A DNA stretch of 64,000 nt. Origin: Streptomyces sp. NRRL S-340. Lineage in GTDB: Bacteria; Actinomycetota; Actinomycetes; Streptomycetales; Streptomycetaceae. The stretch spans positions 124,001-188,000 of the forward strand of contig NZ_JOIY01000008.1 in assembly GCF_000720185.1 (NCBI RefSeq), read 5' to 3'. Positions within the stretch are counted from its first letter, which is position 1. Each line of letters begins with the position of its first letter. A model generated the notes under the pieces. It saw only the letters and a list, made by a program, of their open reading frames with translations, was not told the DNA's origin and did not search any database. The translations under genes and the position numbers were made by a program. Below are positions 17,727-25,759 of this stretch, one piece after another.

Positions 17727-18227
17727 TCAGGTGTAAATGCGCGGAGACTGCACGTTGCCGTAGTAGCCGTAGTGGCCGTTGACCGTGGCCCAGTATCCGG
17801 ATTGCACCACATAGGTGCCTCCGGCCGGGGCAGACCATGCGCGGTCCGTACCTTTCCACTCGTTCTGCGACGGTCCGCCCTGTCCCGGCCCGACCCAGCC
17901 TCCGCACAGGAAGTCGTGGACCTGAGTCAACGAGCTGTCGGGGTTGACGCGCATGAGCTGTGCGCACGGATCGACCTGGTCCGGGTCACCAGGGTTCCAC
18001 TGATGTTCGACGGTGGTGACATCCGGGTAGATGCGCGTGCTGTTCCAGCTGTTGCTGGTGTCCGCCGCGTAGCCGCAGGAGTCCATTTCGACGTCTCCCG
18101 GCTCCATGACGTACGCGCGGCAGCCGCCACCCCAGACCTCGGCGGATGCGGTGGTGGTCCCGAGTGTGACACCGGCGAACGCGAGGCATGCGACGACGCC
18201 CAACTTGGCGATGTGGCGGATTTTCAA
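17727..18227 (-). CDS. Secreted protein with TTG start
   Basis: A 166-residue protein. Its N-terminus, KIRHIAKLGVVACLAFAGVT followed by LGTTTASA, is a Sec signal peptide with cleavage after ASA. The mature domain of about 140 residues contains several Cys (GGCRAY, DSCGYAAD, DPCAQLM, FLCGGW) and Trp/Tyr-rich strands, suggesting a disulfide-stabilised extracellular fold. No family was recognised. No ATG or GTG fits the signal peptide. TTG at 18225-18227 with GGGGGAGGA nine bases upstream is the best start. It abuts the IS5 remnant, which may have inserted just after its stop. Confidence 0.7.
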   Translation of the reverse strand: MKIRHIAKLGVVACLAFAGVTLGTTTASAEVWGGGCRAYVMEPGDVEMDSCGYAADTSNSWNSTRIYPDVTTVEHQWNPGDPDQVDPCAQLMRVNPDSSLTQVHDFLCGGWVGPGQGGPSQNEWKGTDRAWSAPAGGTYVVQSGYWATVNGHYGYYGNVQSPRIYT

Positions 18228-18794
18228 GGCTTCGAGTCCTCCCCCTCGGACCGCGCGGGCGCACGGCCCCTGGAGGGAGCGTGGCACGGTCGGCGGGGAA
18301 GGAACAGTGCGCTGCCTGGACTTGGAGAACCCATGGTCAAGACCTAGGGATCGTTTGAGGTGTCGCTTCCGTTCGTGGAAGATCTCGGTGTCGAACGCCG
18401 GTCGAGACGGCACGGTGCCGGGCCCGTCCGGCGTGGGGCCTGTACGGAGGCCCCCAGGGCGACGCCGGCCATGGGGGTGCGTTCGCCGTGCCGCGGGCAG
18501 TGACGGATCCGACCGCCCGGGCGGTTGGACAAGCGACGCGAGGCGGCGGCATGCCGATCGCCGTGTCTGTCGCGTCGGCGCCGGTGGTGGGCCCCGGCAC
18601 CCGGCGAGGCGGTCAGGGCAGCGAAGGACCGTCCCCTGTGACATGCCGCTACCCCATGGTTTTCCGTTGGTGTGGGAGTCGTGAAGAGCTCTCGCGCGGT
18701 TCTGGGGATTTCGTCACGGGAGCGGAAGGATCGGGGCACTCGGCGCTCGCGGACAGGCCGGGCGCCGCTCCATGCGATGGGAGACCGATCAACG
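18228..18794. other. Intergenic region between secreted-protein gene and Endo H gene
   Basis: 567 bases separating two divergent secreted-protein genes. No convincing coding frame, hairpin or repeat was seen. It presumably holds both promoters. Confidence 0.5.
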
Positions 18795-19712
18795 ATGTTC
18801 ACTCCGGTGCGGAGCAGAGTGCGGACGGCCGCGCTCGCGCTCCTGGCCGTCACGGCCCTCGCCTTCAGCGCGACCGTCACGACCGGCGCGGCAGCGGCCC
18901 CCGCTCCCGCGAAACAGGGACCAACCTCGGTGGCCTATGTCGAGGTGAACAACAACAGCATGCTCAACGTGGGCAAGTACACCCTCGCCAACGGCGGCGG
19001 CAACGTCTTCGACGTCGCCGTGATCTTCGCGGCGAACATCAACTACGACACGAGCAAGAAGGCGGCGACGCTGTACTTCAACGAGAACGTGCAACGCGTC
19101 CTCGACAACGCGGCCACGCAGATACGGCCGCTGCAGCAGAAGGGCATCAAGGTCGTCCTCTCGGTGCTCGGCAACCACCAGGGCGCGGGCTTCGCCAACT
19201 TCCCGTCCCAGCCGGCGGCTTCGGCGTTCGCGAAACAGCTCTCGGACGCTGTGGCCAAGTACGGCCTCGACGGCATCGACTTCGACGACGAGTACGCCGA
19301 GTACGGCAACAACGGCACCGGCCAGCCCAACAACAGCTCTTTCGTGTACCTGGTGTCGGCGCTGCGCGCGAACATGCCGGGCAAGATCATCAGTCTCTAC
19401 AACATCGGTCCGGCCGCGTCTCGCCTGTCCTACGGCGGCGTCGACGTCTCGTCCAAGTTCGACTACGCCTGGAACCCGTACTACGGCACCTGGCAGGTCC
19501 CCGGCATCGCACTGCCCAAGTCGAAGCTCTCGCCGGCGGCCGTCGAGATCGGCGGCACCTCGAAGAGCACAGCCGCCGCCCTGGCCCGCCGCACGGTCGC
19601 GGAGGGGTACGGCGTCTACCTGACGTACAACCTGGACGGCGCCGACCGCAGCGCCGACGTCTCCGCGTTCACCAGGGAGCTGTACGGCAGTGACGCCGTC
19701 TACGCGCCGTAG
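18795..19712 (+). CDS. Secreted endo-beta-N-acetylglucosaminidase H (GH18)
   Basis: A 305-residue Endo H-type enzyme that cuts between the two GlcNAc residues of high-mannose N-glycans. A signal peptide of about 34 residues (AALALLAVTALAFSATVTTG) is followed by the mature start PAPAKQGPTSVAYVEVNNNS, essentially that of Streptomyces plicatus Endo H. The GH18 catalytic motif is DGIDFDDEY, with the catalytic Glu at residue 166 (132 in mature numbering). The single TIM barrel spans the whole mature chain. ATG 18795 puts the signal peptide at the very N-terminus; the frame is open further upstream without protein-like sequence. Confidence 0.95.
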   Translation: MFTPVRSRVRTAALALLAVTALAFSATVTTGAAAAPAPAKQGPTSVAYVEVNNNSMLNVGKYTLANGGGNVFDVAVIFAANINYDTSKKAATLYFNENVQRVLDNAATQIRPLQQKGIKVVLSVLGNHQGAGFANFPSQPAASAFAKQLSDAVAKYGLDGIDFDDEYAEYGNNGTGQPNNSSFVYLVSALRANMPGKIISLYNIGPAASRLSYGGVDVSSKFDYAWNPYYGTWQVPGIALPKSKLSPAAVEIGGTSKSTAAALARRTVAEGYGVYLTYNLDGADRSADVSAFTRELYGSDAVYAP

Positions 19713-19923
19713 GCCGAACGCACTCCCCGGCACCCGGTGCCCCCTCGGGATTTGCTGCACCCCGTAGGCCCGCACCCCGGGCAGGTCGCGCCTTCGACAA
19801 CGATGCCGGAGGCGCGGTCGCACGCACGGACACCGGCTCGGCGGGGTGGAACCGGGGCGTTCAGCGGCAGAGCGGTGCGGGCTGCAAGACGGATCTCCGG
19901 AGCGGCTCGAGGACGGTCGGCCG

Positions 19924-20385
19924 TCAGACCCCGGTGCGGTCGGGAAGGGAGGGACCGGAGACGCGGCCGTCGGGGTGTTCTGCTGTCCGGCCGGGCCTGA
20001 ACGAGCGGCGGACGAACGCGATCAGGGACGGCCCTTGGCGGAAGCACCACAGGGCGATGACCGGATCGCAGATGGCGCATGCCAGGGACGAGTCGTGGGC
20101 GAACGGCAGGATCGGAGCGAGATCGAGGTGGTGGGCGACGTCCCATGCGGTGTGGAGCAGCCAGCCGATGCCGATGAAGGTCCAGGAGTCCAGTCCGCGG
20201 TAGGCGACGTAGGCCATGAGCGCGACGAACGGCAGCTCCCACGGGCCGAATCCGCCCCCGCTCAGATAGGCGGCGCCGGCGCCGCCCACCATGATCGCGT
20301 TGAAGCGGCGCCGGTGCGGTTCTTCGATCAGGGACATCAGCAGGCAGTAGAGGGTGCCGACGATCACCGGTGACACGAAGTTCAT
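19924..20385 (-). CDS. DUF6010-like integral membrane protein
   Basis: A 153-residue protein with about four membrane segments (FVSPVIVGTLYCLLMSLI, FNAIMVGGAGAAYL, LPFVALMAYVAYRGL, FIGIGWLLHTAWDVAHH). It matches the DUF6010 pattern (GGAGAAYLSGG, WELPF, IGWLLHTAWD.-HH). Members are uncharacterised. Its ATG overlaps the stop of the upstream membrane-protein gene as ATGA, so the two are translationally coupled. Confidence 0.8.
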   Translation of the reverse strand: MNFVSPVIVGTLYCLLMSLIEEPHRRRFNAIMVGGAGAAYLSGGGFGPWELPFVALMAYVAYRGLDSWTFIGIGWLLHTAWDVAHHLDLAPILPFAHDSSLACAICDPVIALWCFRQGPSLIAFVRRSFRPGRTAEHPDGRVSGPSLPDRTGV

Positions 20386-20687
20386 GACGGGATGACCTCT
20401 TCTTCCAGTTGGGCGCGGGCCGGGGCGCCGCGGTCGAGTCGCCGTAGCGCGAGCAGTCCGCCGACGCCGGGAAGGAAGGCCAGGACCTTGACGGCGGCCG
20501 GTGCCTGCGGGAGGCGCCAGGTCGCGAACACGACGAACAGGTAGGCGCAGCCGTGGGTGGGGCCCGTCAAGGACGAAACGGACTTGAGGTGGACGGTGAA
20601 CACGTTGGCCAGCATCGCGATCAGGGAGATCAGCTCGGCGTGAGCGGCGATGTGCAGATGGCGCGGAGAGCGCAGGTGCATGGTCAC
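20382..20687 (-). CDS. DUF3817-like small membrane protein
   Basis: A 101-residue membrane protein with about three hydrophobic segments (LISLIAMLANVFTVHL, GCAYLFVVFATWRL, VLAFLPGVGGLLAL). The HG-Y..-F segment and overall plan resemble DUF3817 proteins, which are uncharacterised. GTG 20687 or ATG 20681 could start it. It is coupled by ATGA overlap to the DUF6010-like gene downstream. Confidence 0.75.
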   Translation of the reverse strand: MTMHLRSPRHLHIAAHAELISLIAMLANVFTVHLKSVSSLTGPTHGCAYLFVVFATWRLPQAPAAVKVLAFLPGVGGLLALRRLDRGAPARAQLEEEVIPS

Positions 20688-20734
20688 ACTCCGGTGGTGG
20701 AGCCGGACGAATGGTCATCAGTACGGTGACGGTG

Positions 20735-21156
20735 GCTCGGAGCAGGTCGAAGACACAGGTCACCAAGGCGAGGCGGCCCGGCGCCGAGGGAGCCTGCAAC
20801 GGCGAGGCGGAGCCCGTCGCCTCGCCGGAGAACGGTCGTGGGCGGGCAGGATCAGCGGTGCCAGTACGTCGGCGGCCGCCGTGCTCAGCAGGACCGAGGG
20901 ATCAACCAGGCGTCACCGGGGACACCGGACCTGCCGGCCGTGGCGGGGCCGAAGAGGGGGACCACTGGACCGCTGTGCGGATGCCCGCGCAGATCCGGCA
21001 GTTACGGTGCGGCGTCCCCCGGGGTGGTGCGGGCGTCGCCGCCGGCGCAGTCGGCGAGAGCGCGGCAGCGTCGCGGGACATGCTCGCGGCGACGGTGACC
21101 GGGCCGACGGCGACAACGGCGGCCCGGACGTGCAGGGACAGAAGGAGTTCGGTCAC
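20735..21156 (-). pseudogene. Decayed DUF2269-like membrane protein
   Basis: The start MTELLLSLHVRAAVVAVGPV TVAAS is the usual opening of a DUF2269-like Streptomyces membrane protein. Later fragments TPHRNCRICAGI, then PGDAWLI and VLALLILPAHDR-type text appear in different frames, so the gene is broken by at least two indels. Its ATG overlaps the stop of the gene ending at 21153 (ATGA), showing that it was once part of that operon. Confidence 0.5.
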
Positions 21157-21470
21157 GCCTGGCGTTCCGGGGCGGTCCGGCGCTCGCCGGTGACCTTCGA
21201 GGACGGAAGGCGGCCGGCCTTGGAGGTGCCCTGGAGGGTGTCGCCGTCGACCGTCACGTCGAACGCCAGGTTCAGCCGCACGGGTTTGGTGATGGCCTGC
21301 TTCCAGGTGAGCCGGTCGCCGTCGAGGGTGATGTCGCCGAGCGGTACGTGTTCGCCGGCCCCGTGGGCGACGCCGGTCAGGACGCCGTCCTGGTCACGGA
21401 GTTCGACCACCGCCTCGATCTTGCCGATGGGGGTGGAGATGGACAGGTTCCAGGTGCCTTCGACGGACAT
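21153..21470 (-). CDS. Hypothetical beta-rich protein
   Basis: A 105-residue protein made of short alternating strands: GTWNLSISTPIGKIEAVVEL, GVLTGVAHGAGEHVPLGDIT, FDVTVDGDTLQGTSKAG. This resembles uncharacterised Streptomyces proteins with a small calycin-like barrel. The Trp in GTWNL near the N-terminus and the xGTSKAG strand near the end fit such a fold. It lacks a signal peptide. It is followed, with ATGA overlap, by a decayed membrane-protein gene, and preceded by a DJ-1/PfpI gene on the same strand. Confidence 0.7.
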   Translation of the reverse strand: MSVEGTWNLSISTPIGKIEAVVELRDQDGVLTGVAHGAGEHVPLGDITLDGDRLTWKQAITKPVRLNLAFDVTVDGDTLQGTSKAGRLPSSKVTGERRTAPERQA

Positions 21471-21533
21471 GCCGATGTGTTTTCCTGCCTGTGCGAGGGG
21501 ATGGTGAGCGGAGGATCTGCGAGGGGCCGGGGT

Positions 21534-22223
21534 TCACAAGGCGCTGGGCGTCGGCCCCTGGGCGCGCCAGACGGTGCCGCGCCGTTCGTGGGCGAAGAGC
21601 TCTTCGACGGCGTGCGCGACGCGGGGGCCCACCTCACGCTCCAGCAGGTACAGCCCGAGATCGAGCCCCGAGGTGACGCCGGCGCCGGTGACCAGGTCGC
21701 CGTCGTCCACGATGCGGGCGCGGACCGCGTGGGCACCGGTGGCGTCGAGCATGTCGAGGCCCAGGTGGTGGGTGGTGGCGTGACGTCCCTCCAGCAGGCC
21801 TGCCAGGGCCAGGACGAGCGAGCCGCCGCAGACGGTGGCGACAGTGATGCCGGGGTCGTCCATCGCCTGCTTGAGGAGCGCGGGCAGCCCGGTGGCCAGC
21901 GTGCGGCCCAGCAGTACCGGGACGAACTCGTCCTGCTTCCACTGGCCGGCGCCTGCGTCTTCTTCCGGGACCTCGCCGGGTTCGCCCACGCGGCCGGAGG
22001 CACCGGGCACCACGAGCATGTCCGCGCGCTCCAGGTCGAGGGCGCCGTCGGCGCGCAGCACCAGTCCTCCGGTGCCGCTGACCACCTCCCGGGGGCCCTC
22101 CGCGGTGACCAGCTCGACGGTCACCGCGCCGTTCGAGGCCGTTCCGCCGGCGTACAGCACCTCGTAGGGGGCGATGGCATCGAGCGGGTCGAAGCCGTCG
22201 AACAGGACGACCTGGATGTGCAT
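21534..22223 (-). CDS. DJ-1/PfpI family protein
   Basis: A 229-residue protein of the class I glutamine amidotransferase-like fold. It opens with MHIQVVLFDGFDPLDAIAPY EVL, typical of the AraC-associated/isonitrile-hydratase-like DJ-1 branch. The nucleophile elbow is TVCGGSLVLALAGLLEGR with the reactive Cys. TTHHLGLDML and VTGAGVTSGLDLGLYLLER are also characteristic. Possible activities include isonitrile hydratase, chaperone or protease; the sequence does not decide. An insertion around VPEEDAGAGQWKQDE is unusual. ATG 22223 has GGAAGG upstream. Confidence 0.88.
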   Translation of the reverse strand: MHIQVVLFDGFDPLDAIAPYEVLYAGGTASNGAVTVELVTAEGPREVVSGTGGLVLRADGALDLERADMLVVPGASGRVGEPGEVPEEDAGAGQWKQDEFVPVLLGRTLATGLPALLKQAMDDPGITVATVCGGSLVLALAGLLEGRHATTHHLGLDMLDATGAHAVRARIVDDGDLVTGAGVTSGLDLGLYLLEREVGPRVAHAVEELFAHERRGTVWRAQGPTPSAL

Positions 22224-22654
22224 GGAAGGTTCCTTCGGGGTCGTTTTCCATCGGACGCTCCGAAGTCAACCGGCTGCCGCAATGATCGCCCAGTGGCACT
22301 AGTGACAGGTTTCGACGGAAAAACGCCAAGCGTCTCCGGAAGGCCGCGAGCTGCGGAGACGTGGAGCTGTCCGGGTACCGGCGCCGGACCGTCGGGCGGA
22401 TGGGGAGGCTGGTTCGGCCCATGCACGCCGTCGCCGTTCCCGTGCTGGACCGGATGATCCCCCTTGGAGTGGTCCACCCCGGCCGAGGTCTCCTCCCGGA
22501 CCCGCCTGCCCGGCGAGCGGCCCGGCCACCAGGGCAGGGCCTGCGCCGCGCACGACGAGACCGACGCCGGTACCTTCACCCTGCGCGACCCTTGAGGCCC
22601 GGACGGCCGCCAGGACGCGGACACGATCACCGTGCCGGGCGTCGCCGATCGTGG
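22224..22654. other. Gap without a supportable gene
   Basis: 431 bases between the divergently oriented-from-each-other upstream region of the DJ-1 gene and the 3' end of the methyltransferase gene. The frames have shadow composition; nothing was recognised. Confidence 0.5.
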
Positions 22655-23506
22655 TCAACGGGGCTGGTAGGCGGTGGCCAGCACGGATACGGTGACCTGA
22701 TCGGGCAGGAAGCGGCCGTCATCCAGGTCCGCCCGGCTCACGTGACGTGCGCTCGGCGTCATCGCTACCAGGTTCAGGGCATCCAGCCCCGACAGGTGCG
22801 CCGGGTACTCCACCTGTTCGGTGACGGCGGCCTCGAAGAAGGGGTCCAGCGCCCGGTGCAGGCGCTGTTCCTTGGCCGGGTCGACCGTGACCACCGAAGG
22901 CAACCGGCCGCGCAGCTCAGCCAGGTGCCGCCCGGTGGGACGGATCACGATCAACCGGCCGGCCGGGCGCAGCACCCGGTGGAACTCGGCCGGGTTGCGC
23001 GGGGCGAACACGTTCAGCACGGCATCGGCCGCCCCGTCGGCCAGCGGGAGGGGACGGAAGACGTCCCAGGCCACCGCGGCGGCTCGGGCGTGGGCTCGGG
23101 CCGCCGACCGCAAAGCGCGCACCGACGTGTCCAGACCCAGACCGCGGGCGCCGGGCAGCTGGTCGAGTACGCCGGCCAGGTAGTAGCCCGTGCCACACCC
23201 CACGTCCACGACCGCGGCCTGCTCGGACACGGCGCCGGCCGCCAGGCGGGCGCCGACTTCACGGATGGGCGCGTAGGCGCCGGTGGACAGGAACCGCTCC
23301 CGGGCCCGGACCATGGCCGCGTCGTCGCCGCTGGTGGCGCGGGTGCCCGTCAGCAGGCCGGCGTAGCCGTGGCGGGCGATGTCGAAGGTGTGGCCCGCAG
23401 GGCAGCGCAGTGCACCGCGGCCGGGCCGCAGGGGGCGCGTGCGGCACGTCGGGCAGCGCAGCAGGTCGAGGGAGAGTTCGAGGGCAGGGGGAAGCGACAC
23501 GGGCAC
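22655..23506 (-). CDS. RlmA/TlrB-like 23S rRNA guanine-N1 methyltransferase
   Basis: A 283-residue enzyme of the RlmA(II) family (TlrB, MyrA), which methylates N1 of G748 in 23S rRNA and can give resistance to tylosin or mycinamicin. The N-terminal zinc site is LRCPTCRTRP...ALRCPAGHTFD (CxxC...CxxxH). It is followed by RHGYAGLLTG, the SAM-binding motif VVDVGCGTGYYLAG, and LNVFAPRNPAEFHRVLRPAG. The GTG start follows CAGGAG with a 6-base spacing. No macrolide biosynthesis genes lie nearby, so this is probably a chromosomal resistance or housekeeping copy. Confidence 0.9.
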   Translation of the reverse strand: MPVSLPPALELSLDLLRCPTCRTRPLRPGRGALRCPAGHTFDIARHGYAGLLTGTRATSGDDAAMVRARERFLSTGAYAPIREVGARLAAGAVSEQAAVVDVGCGTGYYLAGVLDQLPGARGLGLDTSVRALRSAARAHARAAAVAWDVFRPLPLADGAADAVLNVFAPRNPAEFHRVLRPAGRLIVIRPTGRHLAELRGRLPSVVTVDPAKEQRLHRALDPFFEAAVTEQVEYPAHLSGLDALNLVAMTPSARHVSRADLDDGRFLPDQVTVSVLATAYQPR

Positions 23507-24154
23507 GATGCACTCCTGGCAAGAGGGAAGGGAGGAGTCCGTGCCTGCGTGCGCGCTCAGAGGTCACTGCATCAGGAAGGAGCGGGCAGCGACGGGAAGC
23601 TGGTTCACGCCGCAGGCACACCAAGGAGGGCGATGCCGTCCGGTATCGCCCTCAACGCCTTCCGGTCACAGGAAGCAGCAGTGCGGGGTGCTCATGAATG
23701 CCACGTCCTCAGTCTACGAGGATCAGCGAAGGCCCCGTACGCCGGCGAAGCCGCCAGACACGGCCCGGTGCCGCGTCAGGCAGGGTTCGCCGTGTCCGCG
23801 AGGAACTGAGTGCGCAGCCTGATCGGTAAGGTCGGGGCCTGGCGCGCGATGCGCCAGGACGTCATGCGGAGCGGGGCGGGCAGTGTTGACAGTGGATGTC
23901 CCACCTTCTCTTCCAGGCCGCCCATCACGCGCCTCGCGCCCGCTGAACGGTCCGCAGGCCGTCCTGGGCGCGGACCGCTCGGCGGGCCGCGACCGCCTCT
24001 GCTCAGGGGGGACCTGACGCGCCTTTCGGCTGCTGGTCCCGATGGTGCCGTGGCGTCAGGCTGGGCGGGCGGCGGAACGGGTACGCGTCCGGGAGAGCGA
24101 TGACGACGAGGGCAGGCGGCTGCCGCGGTACATCCGCGCAGGTGCCGGTCCGGA
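23507..24154. other. Gap; one weak small frame
   Basis: 648 bases. The only frame with a ribosome-binding-like AAGGAGG is a 58-codon one at 23633-23809, but its spacing is short and its composition uninformative. Nothing else was recognised. Confidence 0.45.
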
Positions 24155-24386
24155 GAGCCTGTTCCAGCAGCGGGATGAGATTGCGGCCCTCGCTCAATCC
24201 GGCTGCCACCCGACGCCGTGACGGGTCCGGCGCCCTCGTCGGTGTCGGCGCGGCGCAGCGGCTTCGGCAGCGTGATGGGTGGACGCCGAGGTCGGCGGCG
24301 ACCTCTTCCGGCGTGACGCCGGGCCCGCGGTCGCGCGCGACCCGTACGACGGCCTCGCGGGACTCCTCCGGATACGGCTCGGGCAC
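24155..24386 (-). pseudogene. IS3-family OrfA transposase remnant
   Basis: The minus strand reads VPEPYPEESREAVVRVARDR, GPGVTPEEVAADLGVHPSRC and, further on, LIPLLEQALRT. This is the helix-turn-helix and leucine-zipper part of IS3-type OrfA (normal: PKPYPREFR-DVVRVA---EPGVT-EQIA-DFGVHP...KLLEQENEVL). The region between is scrambled and OrfB is absent. Confidence 0.6.
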
Positions 24387-25053
24387 AGCAGCGTCTTTCC
24401 AGGCCTCAACTCGGCAAGCCGGGGCAGGTGTCACCCGATCAGGCAGCAGTCCCGGTGGCAAGCTCGGCGGTGGTCCGGTCGTACAGCGGCATCCTGCCGT
24501 ACTTCGAGAGGGCGATGCGACGATCTTCGAGAGGGCGATGCGATGATGGTTCCGTGTACGGGGCAGGCACTTCAGGTCAAGTCTTCGGCGTGTTGCCGGA
24601 CCTGTGTCGACTGTGTACCGATCGATGTCGGCCACAGAGAAGTCCTCACCGGAATCATGAGTGGATCCGACGAGAGGGGAGAGCCCAGGCGACAGCCGGG
24701 ATCGCAGCTCTGCCGCGGGGGGCCGCTCGGGCAGGCCGCGCGGCGGAACGGGGCGCCGTGGCTCGATAGCGGGGGTGTCCGGTCGAAGACCCGCGGGGGT
24801 GTCCGCAGAGTGCGCGGCAGGGAAGGTGAGAGTGTGTGCAGTCTGTCCGGGTGTCAGCAAACTTCGAGAATGCCGACCACCGCAGGTCGCGGCTCTGTCG
24901 TCTTGAGAGGGTTGCGGCCGGGCAAATCATCGTGTCGGGCACCGATCCGCCTGTCTCCGACAAGGAGGGCGTATGCTAGTAGACCTAGGGGCCCTTTGTG
25001 AGTCGTTTACTAAATCAACGTAGCTTTCGAGCGAAAAGATGACTACATTTGGA
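24387..25053. other. Gap with a short tandem duplication
   Basis: No supportable gene. It contains the 2 x 23-base repeat at 24502-24547. An AT-richer stretch from 24990 leads into the regulator gene at 25183 and probably holds its promoter. Confidence 0.5.
24502..24547. repeat. Two tandem 23-base repeats
   Basis: Units 24502-24524 and 24525-24547 begin CTTCGAGAGGGCGATGCGA and differ at one base near the end. It looks like a simple slippage duplication. Confidence 0.8.
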
Positions 25054-25076
25054 TCATGCGAATCACTCTCGCATGA
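25054..25076. promoter_or_regulatory. Perfect inverted repeat upstream of the regulator gene
   Basis: TCATGCGA, 7 bases, TCGCATGA. The perfect 8-bp arms lie about 110 bases before the start at 25183. It could be an operator for the adjacent putative DNA-binding protein or a 5' UTR hairpin. Confidence 0.5.
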
Positions 25077-25182
25077 CGGGGGGGATGAGTACTCGTGTGT
25101 GACCCCGTCAAGGATGCTCGCGTCCTCGGCCGCTACGTCTCACACGGGTAACAACCGCAGAGAAGACGATAGCAGGTATGGC

Positions 25183-25671
25183 ATGAAATGGACGATTACG
25201 GTTGAAACGTACGGAGGCGCTGACGAGGAACCGGCGACGATCACTGCAGTGATGCAGAGCGTTCCCGGCGGACCGCCACGGATAGTCGAACTGGTGGTCA
25301 AGGCCTCGGAGCGGGGCGCGATCCCCCCCAGAGGAGCACTCGACATCGACTTCGAGATGCTGGCTCAGGCGGTGAGCGGGGTCGCTGCTCTGCCCTCTTC
25401 CCTCTCCGAGAACGGATCGGAGAGTCACCGGCCTGCAAGCGCGTCCCGTCCCCCAGCCGCAGCGCAGAATCAGCGTCCTTACCGCAAGATGCCCGACCCG
25501 GACGAGGTCAGAGAAGTCTTCCTCAAGCTCAGCAGCGTGGGGAAGGTGGCGCAGCACTACGACGTGCCTCGTTACACCGCACAGGCATGGGTGGACAGGC
25601 TGCGTCGTATGGGACATCTCGAAGAAGCGAAATCGAGCAACCCCAGACTGCGGGGCAAAGGACGCCGGTAG
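25183..25671 (+). CDS. Putative helix-turn-helix regulator at the cluster edge
   Basis: A 162-residue protein. Residues 1-85 (MKWTITVETYGGADEEPATI, LVVKASERGAIPPRGALDID) form a conserved beta-rich N-terminal domain seen in several uncharacterised actinomycete proteins. Residues about 108-150 (MPDPDEVREVFLKLSSVGKV AQHYDVPRYTAQAWVDRLRR) look like a helix-turn-helix, followed by a basic tail (NPRLRGKGRR). It is convergent with the NRPS operon, with a strong terminator between them. A DNA-binding regulator of the cluster is an inference. ATG 25183 is chosen because the conserved domain starts there; an upstream ATG at 25039 is possible. Confidence 0.7.
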   Translation: MKWTITVETYGGADEEPATITAVMQSVPGGPPRIVELVVKASERGAIPPRGALDIDFEMLAQAVSGVAALPSSLSENGSESHRPASASRPPAAAQNQRPYRKMPDPDEVREVFLKLSSVGKVAQHYDVPRYTAQAWVDRLRRMGHLEEAKSSNPRLRGKGRR

Positions 25672-25715
25672 GGAGTGTCATCGGTGCGCGGGACATCCCC
25701 TGGACCTGTGCGCTG

Positions 25716-25756
25716 AACGGGCCTTCCGGGCCGTGCCACGGCCCGGAAGGCCCGTT
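25716..25756. terminator. Strong bidirectional terminator
   Basis: A perfect 20-bp stem (25716-25735 with 25737-25756) with a one-base loop as written, so the functional loop is a few bases larger. It separates the plus-strand regulator (stop 25671) from the convergent NRPS operon (stop 25760). Confidence 0.9.
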
Positions 25757-25759
25757 GTC

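Noticed and set aside
23633..23809. 58-codon plus-strand frame after AAGGAGG, considered as a second small peptide gene
   Set aside because: Spacing between the site and the ATG is only 3-4 bases, the peptide has no leader/core pattern or family resemblance, and no modifying enzyme is adjacent.
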